A stretch of DNA of 64,000 nt from Oxytricha trifallax. Its lineage: Eukaryota > Ciliophora > Spirotrichea > Sporadotrichida > Oxytrichidae. Both the position numbers and the translations under genes were made by a program. The notes under the pieces were generated by a model. It saw only the letters and a program-made list of their open reading frames with translations, had not been told where the DNA came from and did not search any database. Positions 37,201 through 45,282 of the stretch are shown piece after piece (position 1 is the stretch's first letter; each line of letters begins with the position of its first letter). The DNA is taken from positions 62,001 to 126,000 of the forward strand of contig ARYC01000469.1 of the NCBI GenBank assembly GCA_000711775.1. The letters are read 5' to 3'.

Positions 37201-40200
37201 TGTCTTGTAAGATATACCATTCTTTTTATAGATATTAGCATAGATTAAGCAGAGATGTGAAGTACAGGAAATTGGCGATGAAACATCACAGCCCTCTAGG
37301 CTAGAGAGAAATGAGCCCAGTATTTTAGAGTCTTATCATTAATAAGATATTCGATATGATGCTACTAGAATTTTAAAGGTCTTTTAGGCTTAGAATTAAG
37401 ATGCTATCTCTTTAAATTCAATGCTAATAGACAGTGTGACCTAACAGTAGCAGGAGATTTATGGAGCAGTCTTGCAATAGATGTGTAATTTTGAATAGGT
37501 CTGAGTTGATCACTATAATCATTACATCCATAACGCAACTTAAACAATAAATCTATATATTCACTGTCATAAACTGATCCCAAATCTCGCATATTCTCAC
37601 TTAAATTACTGATATTTAAACCATTAACCCCTACATAAACCCTATTAAAACCCTAATAAAGCATGCGTTAATAGTCTACTTTCATCAATCAAAAACTCAA
37701 TCAAACAACTTCAGGGGTTTTGGGGTTTTGATTGCACTGCTCTTAAAGCGAAGTCCGTCAACTGTTCGATCCCATTGTCTTATAGCAGTATAACTAAAAC
37801 AATAATAGCTGAATTCTATGCCTAAGAGGGAGTCAAAGTTTCTATAAAAGCATATTGACTATCTTATTAATGATAAAACTTTGAAGTATTGGGCTCACTT
37901 CTCTCTCGACCAACGAGCTACTATGTTTCATCGCCAATTCCCTGAGTTGAAGATCTCTGCTCAGTCCATAGCTAACATCTATAAACGTAATGGTATCTCT
38001 TACAAAGGTGTGAATCGTATCAAGAGAGTGATTGATTTCACTCTGCCATTTTACAGCAACAACTTAAATTATATTTATAATTAAATGCAGAGAGCATAAT
38101 AGAATAATATTAAGTTTATACATGCTGACGAGGCTGTGTTTACCTTCAACACTTTCATCTAGAAGTCTTGGTATAAGAGGCATAGTAAATAGAAGTATAT
38201 GACTAGAAAGTCAAGGTATAAACAATGGCAATTCTTGGAGGAATTAGTTAGGATACTGGTTTAGAAACCTATGTTATTCATCCTCGCTCAATTAAGACAG
38301 AGCAATATATTAAGTTCTTAGAACAGTTGAGAGAGAAGTACCCTGAATAAGAGATTATACTGTTTGTTGATAATCTTTCTGTCCGTAAGACTAAAGAAAC
38401 AAGGAAGAGTTATGAACAACTTAGAATAACGCCAGTGTTCAACGTACTTACAGTCCATAGTTTAATAGAATGAGTTCTACTGGGGTATATTAAAAGGTCA
38501 TTACAAGAAACTGCTGCTCTACCACTTGATGCATGACCTACCTATCGATACAGTAGACTTTATTAAAAAGCTCAGCGAAGAGAGTAGATAATTAATTGGC
38601 TTAAAAGTGTGCTCAAGAAGGGAGAGTGAATGTATATAAATAAGTTTTGTAGTTAAGTTAATGAATATATAAGTCACATTTAAAATTCTTTAGAGGGAGC
38701 TGGCTTCACTTTATTTTCTTCTATTTCTTGCTTCCCTCCTCCTAAGTTTCTTCTCTTGCTGCCAGCTCCTGCATCTATGTTCATTGACTCTGGAGGGTAA
38801 ATATTTGAATAAAGTCTCTTGCTAACTTCATACTTTGTCTGCGACTTTCGCTCTCTGTGAAGCTTGCTCTATTCCTTCATCAAGAAGATGCCAGTACCAG
38901 ATTTTTCTAAAGAGTTAAACTACAAATCTTACTTGAATATATGGGTGCTTCTGCAACTCTGATAGCCAGCTCTCACTTATCTTGATCCCCTGTTTATCCT
39001 TTTCTTCTGAAGAGATGCTGTACCTTTTCTTATGAGATTCTTGAATAATTTCTTTCAAGTAATCACCTTTAATTGTTGCAAGTATGCCAAAGAAATAGTT
39101 TCTTTCAGGTAGTTTATTTGACATCTGCTTCTTAGTAGGCAGGTACTACGAAACCTCTGGGTCATTCATAGCATCATCGTATCAGTTATTCACTGAGATT
39201 TCTGGATAGTTTGGAATCTCTGCAAACTTTACATCTTAAGTTTTCAATGCTTTCTTCTCTTCGCAGAGTATCGCTCTTAGAAATGATATTTTAGTACCTT
39301 CCATCGTTGGTAAGAACAAACCAACTACATAATAAAGATTAGCAACTATGAGTTTATTACCTTGATGCACCAGGTAGCGATGCAAATCCTCCTTGCTTCT
39401 AAATCTTTGAATCAATTCTTGTGCTTGCACTATTTTCATTACATCATTCATGACTCCATCTTGTTTACAGATCTAAGAAATGATATTCAAATTTAAGTTT
39501 ATTGATTTCAATTATTTACCTCTGTAAAAACTTACTATTAAATATGGGCATCCTATAGGAGGTCAACCTCTTAGAAGGATATGGAGAAAATTTTGAGAAC
39601 TGGTTTCAAACTTGAGAGATTGATATCAATTTCTACTGTTATAGTTCCATATTTTTGATTTAAATTGGTACGTACTTAATTAGGAGCAGCTCCTAAAATG
39701 CTAGTACTTAATTAGGAGCATTAATTAATGCTAGTACTTAAATAGGAGCACCTAAATTTAATCATAAAATCACGAAATACCTTAAAGCAGTACGTACTTA
39801 ATTAGGTGCACCTCCTAAATCGGTACGTACTGTAATAAACTTATTATTGATAGAAATAATGGTTACTTTCTCGCACATATTTACAGCTGGATCCTCTCTT
39901 ACTGCCCATTATTCTCCTCTAATACTCTAAAAACTTCCCTTGAAACTTGTATGCCCGCAAACCTCTCATATAAGCTCTCAGTTATAGAGGCAGTTTTATA
40001 ATTTTAAATTCAAATTTAAATATGAGCGCTAACATTTTAAGAAAAACAACAGCACTTCCATCAAACTAAATGAGACTTACCTTTGGCAGCAATAAAAAGT
40101 GTGATACTGCGAAATGAACTCTCACAAAGAACTACCAGAGCTATCACTTGAGGTCTCTATTATTAAAATAGAAATTAATAATAGAAAATAAATGGCAAAC

Positions 40201-42596
40201 AAGTGTGTGGGAGACAGAGAGGAGGAGAAAGGTATTAATGAAATTCCTAACAAACTGAAGAAATAGAAGTATACTTTTGTGAGCTGTGTGAGAGAGATTT
40301 TGTTCATAAATCTAGCTGGTACAGGCATATGAAGGTTCATAAGGAAGCTAAGCCTACTGTATACTTAAAGCATGACAAAGTTGATGGAAAGTATGATTGC
40401 TTTGAGTGCCATAAGCAGTACTCTCACACAAGAGACTTAAAGAAGCATCTTTTAAAAGCCCACAAGAAGGAAATAGAAGTTGAAGATTAAGACACTCAAC
40501 TAAAGTTGCTCAACAAAAGAAAAGAAAGGGAGCCTCTTTAAGTTGCTGAGCTTTAACAGGCAAGCGAATCAGAGTATGTGAGGATTGCACGCAACCTCTT
40601 AGCATCAGAGGTCACTAAAATCATGATTTAAATATAATACAAGAAAATTCCAGTACTTGCATAGATTGATTTTTAGATACTTCTCTCTAAAGCTACCTAA
40701 TTCTAGAGGACTCCTATGACAAGAAAGTTATTAAGGATCATCAGTATGCTTACAAGGTATATCCTTTCAAATATCTCCTTAGTAATGATAAATATCAAAT
40801 GGAGTTTACTAATGAATATTAAGTACTCACTCAGGCTAAGTTTAAAGAGTGCAAATACTTAATAAAGCTAGATGCCGTTCTCCTAGCCAAAGATCATGTA
40901 GCTTTCAGACTACCACTCTTTGAAATGACACTCAGAGATTTCATAACTGATCAAAGAAATCATAGATAGCTTGCTTTAATATCAACCTAAGCTATACAAG
41001 GTATCAAAGAGCTTCATAAGTAAGGCTTTGTTCACAGAGATCTCAAGCCTGAGAATATAATGTTGAACTTTGCACCAGTAACAGTAACAATTATTGATTT
41101 CAACAGAGCCTTAAGAGTGGAAGTATCAAGACTTGGAAGTGTAATGGGAACTCCAGGCTATTATCCAGAAAGAGAAGACTGGAGAGATGGAGACTTATAG
41201 TGGGATGTGTGGGCTTTAGCAGCAATAATAATAGAGAGCGATATGCCTCGCAATGAATACTACTCTACAAGATGCGAGAAGGATGCTAAACAAAGAATAA
41301 AGCAATTTATTGACAAAACAAGAGCATCTCAAGCAATGAAACAAACGGCAGAATCAATAATAATTAAACCAAACTCAAGATCAGACATATAAATAGAGCA
41401 GATAGAAGTAAGATAAACTTCAGACCTCTCCCACATGATCCAAAAGTGCATTTTGAGTGATTAAATAAAATACATTTACTATAAATTTCAAATTAAAACC
41501 TATTAATAACCCCAACCCCTAACAAATTCCCTACAAATCAAAGCACTTATAAACCTCACTAAGGGGTTTTGGGGTTTTGATTATTAGAGATATTTATGCT
41601 ATTGTTGGTGATGCTGGCCTCCACACTCACCATACTCTCCACACTCTCCACACTTTATTTTTTTTTAAGGAAGATATCCTGAAGATACCCTGAAGATATC
41701 TATGAAAATTATGAAAAATTCTAAAGATCACTACAGCATCTACTTGATCGATGAACAAGAAATAGAAAAAATCAGAAAAGTTGAGAAAAAAAGAAAAATT
41801 CCATTTTTAGTTAGTTGAATAGTTAATTAAATTTAAGTAAGGATATATTCAAACTTTATTCAAAATAGTGACTGTTTGATTTCTACTCTTGTGTATTGAG
41901 ATTACCATAATTTAATTTGATCTCTTTTTTGATTTTATTTTAACAGTCTCCCCATTTTAATTATACTCGCTTAATATTTAAATGGCAGATTCCCAGACCT
42001 GAAAACAGATGAGAACTTCATTGATTTCCAACATAAATTCTTTATTTAATATTTTTTAATTATAGATTATAAATGAAAGCACGTATTAAATCCATTTTAT
42101 TACATTCTTCTACTCTGAGAGATACTTCAACGCCATTAAACAAGAGGAATATTTCGTGTAAACCGGAGACTACCTAAATTTTAAGGGTTTCCTGAACACT
42201 AAATGCTTCCTGTTCCCACAGTTGTTCGTGACCATCGATAACTTATTCACACTTAACTTCTGCTGGGCCAAAGAAAAGATCGCCATTAACTATCACTTAG
42301 AGGAGTGGCTCCCCAGAGAGACCAGACAGCCCACTGAAATGCAAAAGTTAGGCAGCAAAGTCTTGAAGTAAGAGGGATGGGAGATCTATGACATCAGCTA
42401 AACTGAGTTCAACACATGGACTTATGACTAGAGAATTAATAATATTACACAAATGTCTATACTATAAATAATTCTTTAATAAATAACCAATAATACATTT
42501 ATATATTCTATCTATATTAAGGGATGGATTAAAGAAGCAAAGGATAGACAAGTCAAGAAAGGTTTCTTGGAAGCAGAGCCAAAGAAATATGTGTGA
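25206..42596 (+). CDS. Mitochondrial RAP-type helical-repeat protein, germline copy interrupted by nested elements
   Basis: Start MLMKSFLNMRSQFTSGSLRY at 25206 looks like a mitochondrial presequence, followed by FSTGIQQQSASTETLDHSIA. Helical-repeat exons lie at about 25325-25520, 25600-25835, 25925-26100, 26310-26550 (LNHDTLVNLALYLSYEAKL), 26640-27150 and 27250-27537 (LDSLSDRDFSHLLYAYGVRN). A TBE at 27538-31696 splits this last exon; it resumes at 31700 in frame (GN-PELHKAFEARIDRVAESL) and ends NNSEILPLK at 31941. An IES with a TTTAAAGTA pointer follows, then YYRPFKAAYHY to 32765, a 9.2-kb nested element, and LNGRFPDLKTDENFIDF from 41975. The end (42100-42440 and 42522-42596) has EGWEIYDISQTEFNTWTYDQ, like the RAP domain of FASTK-type and trypanosome/ciliate mitochondrial RNA proteins; TGA 42594-42596. 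About 2 kb codes in 17.4 kb. Confidence 0.8.
27538..27642 (+). repeat. TBE 1 left terminal inverted repeat
   Basis: About 105 bp, matched in inverted orientation at 31592-31696. The outer 17 bases are telomere-like C4A4 repeats; the inner part runs through a conserved TTGTTTGATTGAGTTTTTGA block shared with the nested copy at 33581-37730. Confidence 0.9.
27676..28723 (+). pseudogene. TBE 1 transposase (42-kDa type), frameshifted
   Basis: DDE-type transposase of the TBE family, IS630/Tc1-mariner related. Recognisable blocks: EYIDLLFKLRYGC, PATVRSHCLLALNLK (helix-turn-helix like), KFIHADEAVFTFNTFISRSW with the first catalytic Asp, IILFVDNLSVHKTK with the second Asp, and PQFNGIELYWGLLKGHYKK with the last acidic residue. 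Comparison with the two other copies shows a missing base in GTTTAGACAG near 27692 and another missing base in TCTATGCTAAT near 28027, so the frame is broken twice near the N terminus. The second lesion is shared with the copy at 36543-37592. Ends at TGA 28721-28723, six bases before the stop of the convergent 22-kDa gene. Confidence 0.85.
28730..29520 (-). CDS. TBE 1 22-kDa protein, intact, with a 26-nt intron
   Basis: Second gene of the TBE set; function unknown. Start MESMNDAMKRIQSQELIGKF at 29520; then LYRYLVQQGKLL, VGLFLPTQEGTKISFLKALL, IPNYPEISVTNLYDDAMSDP and WLQELQKHPFISS. The frame then needs a 26-nt intron at about 28969-28994 (GTAAGC..TTATAG) to continue as KPGTAIYLMKERSKLNRERK and a basic tail TKRRNMGPSKPQEEEKKEKP, TGA at 28730-28732. 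The diverged copy at 38674-39459 keeps an intron of the same length at the same place. Highly charged C-terminal half suggests nucleic-acid binding. Shares its upstream region with the divergent zinc-finger/kinase gene. Confidence 0.85.
29521..30086. promoter_or_regulatory. TBE 1 bidirectional promoter region with repeated TTAGGAG/TTAGGTG motifs
   Basis: 566 bp between divergent 22-kDa and zinc-finger/kinase genes. Between about 29740 and 29910 the motif TTAGG(A/T)GG and its complement recur at least seven times (for example TTAGGTGGTGCTCC, TTAGGAGGTACATT, TTAGGAGCACCACC), some as inverted pairs. The nested copy keeps the cluster at 35360-35560 and the diverged copy has its own version at 39664-39830, so it is conserved in place. 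Likely a protein-binding array serving both genes; inferred from position and repetition only. Confidence 0.55.
30087..31535 (+). CDS. TBE 1 57-kDa zinc-finger/protein-kinase-like protein, intact
   Basis: 482 residues, open from MSGNLLRKAALLGISQQKLS to TGA 31533-31535. Two C2H2 zinc fingers lie near residues 90-150: LCEECEMNFTYKSALKRHI with a final His, and FCPYCNKQYNHSRDLKVH with the last His pair. The C-terminal half is kinase-like: ELHILGQVHRDLKPENIMLD is the catalytic loop, IIDFNRSQRV occupies the DFG position but has Asn in place of Gly, and GTPGYFPERE plus KWDIWALAAII match the activation-segment end and helix F. A glycine-rich loop is not evident. Its role in TBE mobility is unknown. 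This is the only undamaged copy of the three in this window. Confidence 0.88.
31592..31696 (-). repeat. TBE 1 right terminal inverted repeat
   Basis: Inverted match of 27538-27642; ends GGGGTTTTGGGGTTTTG at 31696, followed by the AAT target duplicate and in-frame host coding sequence. Confidence 0.9.
31933..32735. other. Conventional IES with 9-bp pointer TTTAAAGTA
   Basis: The RAP-type exon stops making sense after 31941 and resumes at 32727. Both edges carry TTTAAAGTA (31933-31941 and 32727-32735), the direct-repeat pointer expected of hypotrich IESs. Joining through one copy gives the in-frame protein LPLKYYRPFKAAYHY. The interior is AT-rich and contains a family A palindrome at 32095-32508. 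Confidence 0.8.
32095..32508. mobile_element. 414-bp palindromic MITE, family A, copy 2
   Basis: Ends TTGTAGAAATAC and complement, TA flanks at 32093-32094 and 32509-32510. Arms about 185 bp, about 97% identical, around a 40-bp loop. Shares with copy 1 the ends and the core GAATTCAAAATTAGCTGGAC, TTATTGGCGGT and CTGGAGCGAG, while stretches between them differ (copy 2 has CAGTTAAAGTTGGCCAATTT). Lies inside an IES rather than directly in coding sequence. Confidence 0.87.
33742..35189 (-). pseudogene. TBE A 57-kDa zinc-finger/kinase gene, one-base deletion
   Basis: Starts at 35189, TGA at 33742-33744. 1448 bp against 1449 in TBE 1; the lost base is near 34591, where GATAGTGAAATCAC replaces GATAGTAAAAATCAC. 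Zinc fingers lie upstream of the lesion and the kinase-like half downstream, so an N-terminal zinc-finger product is still possible. Confidence 0.82.
35753..36536 (+). pseudogene. TBE A 22-kDa gene, frameshifted
   Basis: Begins MESMNDTMKRIQSQELIGKF; two bases are missing near 35850 (GTATAGCAGTAAGC against GTATAGCAAGGTAAGC in TBE 1), breaking the frame. Downstream sequence still matches, including the 26-nt intron at about 36278-36303. Ends at TGA 36534-36536. Confidence 0.8.
36543..37592 (-). pseudogene. TBE A transposase, frameshifted
   Basis: Start MRDLGSVYDSEYIDLLFKLR at 37592, better preserved at the N terminus than TBE 1. The TCTATGCTAAT deletion near 37243 is shared with TBE 1 and puts the frame into a TGA near 37180. 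Downstream catalytic blocks remain recognisable out of frame. Ends at TGA 36543-36545. Confidence 0.83.
38674..39459 (-). pseudogene. TBE B 22-kDa gene, nonsense mutation
   Basis: From MNDVMKIVQAQELIQRF (Met at 39451; the usual upstream start at 39459 is out of frame by one base) through VVGLFLPTMEGTKISFL and IPNYPEISVNN, then TGA where TBE 1 has CTC, just before YDDAMNDPE (about 39180). Retains the 26-nt intron (about 38909-38934, GTAAGA..CTTTAG) and a basic tail. TGA end at 38674-38676. Confidence 0.8.
40022..41460 (+). pseudogene. TBE B zinc-finger/kinase gene, degraded
   Basis: ATG at 40022 opens a frame that soon meets TGA (about 40114). Later blocks still read FVHKSSWYRHMKVHKEAKPT-like zinc-finger sequence, GFVHRDLKPENIMLNFAPV, IIDFNRALRV and GTPGYYPEREDW. 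Several indels; final TGA 41458-41460. DFN replaces DFG here too, so that change predates the split of the two TBE lineages. Confidence 0.8.
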
Positions 42597-42808
42597 TTAC
42601 TTGATTGAATAAATTAACACTTTTTATTTAACATTTACTAATTACATGTTTAAATTAAGTTAACAATTAGTGCAGAAATACATTCTACACTATTTTCTCA
42701 TTTTATTCAATCTCGTTAGCTTGAAAATCTTTAAACTTAATTTTTACTATCAATAAGAAAAAGGAAAATAATTAAGATAGATTTGTAATTTACTGCATAA
42801 AATCCATT

Positions 42809-43897
42809 TCACAATTGCTATTGGTGATGTTCCTAGAAAAGTTCATCAACTCCGTAGTCTCTTCTCTCCTATGGATTATTCTTGACTTCAACCAATTTGA
42901 TATTATCAAGTAGTAGATTATAAACACTAAATGGTTGTACATCGACGTTAAATCCAACCATTTCGAGATGGTCATGCTCGAAAGTTACTAGGTAACGACC
43001 CCAGTTGCAGTCCTCTGGTCTGTTGATGCCATCGCTTCGGATTTAAATTTGTCCCAGAGAGATCATATCATGGGATTACTTCAAAATGTCACTGGTGTGA
43101 TAGTAGTTTTTCTGTGCTCCTACTGAGAAATAGTCATATTACTTTTTTTAATGAAAAGCAGGGTTGATAAAATAATTAGTCTACTTGAGGATTGTTTTCA
43201 GCGATAAGATTGAAATTTTATAGATTTTCAGAGGTAAACTCTACTGAATTTTTCTGTGAAAGTCCTACAGCTTCAAACACTTTATCTACTTCCTCAATAT
43301 TCATAATTCTCCCCAATTTAATTAGCTTTATTTATAAGCTTTTTTTTAATATACTACTTTATAAAATGATTATGTCTGCCTGGGTCATTGCAAATATTGT
43401 CAATTAATCTTGAACCTTAATGAGGTGTGCAAATAGTTGATAAACTTTGAACATGCTCCCCTGCTCCATGCATGGAAATTGCAGCTCTAGCGTCTACTCC
43501 TGTAAAACTGTGACTGATTACATGTACTTTGGATTGATTTTAATATTTTCTTTTATTATTTTGCAACGAACTGCATTAATTTTTAATTAGATTATGTTCA
43601 AACTATTGGTTTACTTATTCAAATCAAAATGTTATAAATATATTGATACTTATTGGAAACTTTTTCAATCTCCTGTGCAAGCAGATGCCCTCTTTCCTCG
43701 ATATCCATGGAAATATTAGTGATATTTGGCAATAGCATGAAATTCTTTGGGTTATTGTGTTTTATCATCTTCTCCACCATATGGTAGGATCTGGTCTTGT
43801 GAGCGATGAAGTGATTCACTAAAATGTTGAAAGCGAACACGACTGGCTGGTTTACTCTGCGAGCACGGATTGGGTTAAAGTGACGAATTTTATCCAT
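42809..43897 (-). CDS. Alpha/beta-hydrolase, triacylglycerol-lipase type
   Basis: Start MDKIRHFNPIRARRVNQPVV at 43897. Exon 1 reads PVVFAFNILVNHFI and DIEERGHLLAQEIEKVSN. The next exon (about 43525-43375) has VHVISHSFTGVDARAAISM, where SHSFTG takes the place of the GxSxG nucleophile elbow, and LSTICTPHQGSRLIDNI. A further exon (43310-43150) gives NIEEVDKVFEAVGLSQKNSV. The last exon (about 43125-42809) has DGINRPEDCNWGRYLVTFEH, a match to the DG(L/V)VxxxSAxWG and DH strand that carries the catalytic Asp and His in lipases. TGA at 42809-42811. About 300 residues. Ser, Asp and His of a catalytic triad all appear. A GGGGTTTTGGGG run lies about 20 bp upstream of the start. Confidence 0.75.
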
Positions 43898-44196
43898 TTT
43901 ATTTAGAATAATGGAAAAGGGGTTTTGGGGCATAATTAGAATTTAAAGTCCAAGTATTTTAATATATATTATTTTAAAATAGGTACCCCATAATTTTATT
44001 TAGTATTATTGAATTTATATAAATGTAAGGTTATAAATATGTTATTTCAATTTTACTCATCAATTTCAACTAAAATTAAAAATATATCCATTTTAATATT
44101 ATGAAATAATATTTATAGATGTTAGATCAATTGATAAATAAAGTGAAAGTATTTATGATAAATTATATTAAATATTAATTTTATACATTAGTATAT

Positions 44197-45186
44197 ATGA
44201 GTTCCTCAAACAATAAAGACGAGCAAGAGCCAGCATAATAAGTTTCTGAGACTTAAGAGAAACTGGATTCTATAATCTAATCTTTTATCTAGTTAACTGC
44301 ACTTGCAAATAAGGTGAGTATTCTATATCATATTTTCCGATAATTCACACTGATAAATGTTTTTCCCAAGAATAATCACGCTTATTCAAAATTATTTCAA
44401 TGCAATCTTAATTTTCATAAATTTTTTGTTCTTAACTCATTACTTTTGTAGGTTCCCTTCATAGAGACAGAGTAAGACGCTGATTTAACTAAGGTAAAGA
44501 GTGCAGATTAGATTGATGATGATTAAAATTAGAAATAAGTTAAGAAAAGAGCTTAGAAAGTGCTTACTTAACTATATTCACTCATTTCATATGTGCAGCC
44601 TGAGAAGATCAGCCAAATCAGCAAACTCAAGCAAAAGAATCAAAATACCATCATCAGTGACTTGTGTTTTTATAAACTTAAATTGCCTCGTTTATTCACA
44701 CTTTTGCCTATGTTATTATATAGCAATTGATATAATTTTTTCATATAAAATAATTGGAGTGACTTGGCAGGATCACATTTGTAGAGTTAACATTATGAAG
44801 ACTTAGTTGTGAATGTTTGCGATGACTTGATTGAAAATGTGAACAAGCAGATTGATTTAATCAAGCAAGAAAGAGAAAACCCTGAAAAATAACAAAATTT
44901 CCAAAATACCAACTAACCCATTGTCAGATCTGAGTAATTCTTATCATGTTTAAATAAGAAAGTTATTGTGATAGAATTAAGATTATTAAAATTAGAAAAC
45001 TCAATAAATCTATATTTTGTCGACTTCATCAAGTTTCTTCAGTACATCTTATATATCACTTTTCCACAATAAACTATTTTAATTATGATTTATTAATAAG
45101 CGTTAATTTGCACTTTTTTGTTGACACATTAATATATCATCATCCAATTCTAAGTATTATATAATTATCTAAATAATTAACAATGA
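44197..45186 (+). CDS. Small acidic helical protein
   Basis: Not recognised. Start MSSSNNKDEQEPAQQVSETQ at 44197; exon 1 ends TALANK at a GTGAGT donor (44318) and resumes at about 44452 VPFIETEQDADLTKVKSADQ. Exon 2 runs through KRAQKVLTQLYSFISYVQPE and LKQKNQNTIISDL. A last exon from about 44800 reads VCDDLIENVNKQIDLIKQER then Gln/Asn-rich residues. The in-frame TGA at 45184-45186 is probably too far downstream; the true end is more likely near 44950. Heptad-like and acidic, so possibly a subunit of a larger complex. Confidence 0.5.
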
Positions 45187-45282
45187 ATTTTTTTGTTATT
45201 TGAACATTTTAAAATATATAAATTAACGAATGAGAAATAATATAAAATAAAAATAAACATTCTTTTTTAGTTATAGTTAGCT

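Larger units (their letters stand above)
33581..37730 (-). mobile_element. TBE transposon A, nested in TBE B, inverted
   Basis: 4150 bp with CAAAACCCCAAAACCCCTGAAG ends and ATT duplicates at 33578-33580 and 37731-37733. It is in the opposite orientation to TBE 1 but nearly identical to it, including terminal repeats and most coding sequence. It cuts the transposase gene of TBE B between SI and ALLLKRSPSTV. Its three genes are all damaged by small indels. Confidence 0.93.
33449..38664 (+). pseudogene. TBE B transposase, split by TBE A and nonsense/frameshifted
   Basis: Two pieces, 33449-33580 and 37734-38664, separated by the nested TBE. Codon 2 is TGA where the copy at 37592 has CGA. Pieces show EYIDLVFKLRYGC, SPSTVRSHCLIA, KFIHADEAVFTFNTFI, IILFVDNLSVRKTK. 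A base is missing near 38190 (AGTAAATAGAAG) and another near 38452 (GTACTTACAGTCC) relative to TBE 1. Ends at TGA 38662-38664. Confidence 0.85.
33368..41579 (+). mobile_element. TBE transposon B, diverged and itself interrupted
   Basis: Ends CAAAACCCCAAAACCCCTTAG and its complement; terminal repeats about 80 bp. ATT duplicates at 33365-33367 and 41580-41582. Its own length is about 4.06 kb once the nested copy is subtracted. Gene order is the same as TBE 1, all three genes damaged. The sequence is clearly divergent from the other two copies, so it belongs to an older or different subfamily. Confidence 0.92.
32766..41974. mobile_element. Palindromic MITE, family C, about 1 kb, enlarged to 9.2 kb by nested TBEs
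   Basis: Ends TTAAGCGAGTATAATT and its complement, flanked by TA (32764-32765 and 41975-41976). The left part is 32766-33367 and the right part 41580-41974; arms of about 430 bp pair with few differences and include a duplicated GATATCTTCAGGGTATCTTC block and GTGTGGAGAGTGTGGAGAG. The loop side (about 33215-33325) is single-copy. Without the inserted TBE it would be about 1 kb. Removing it with one TA joins KAAYHY to LNGRFPDLK in frame, so the whole 9.2 kb acts as a single IES in an exon. Confidence 0.86.
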
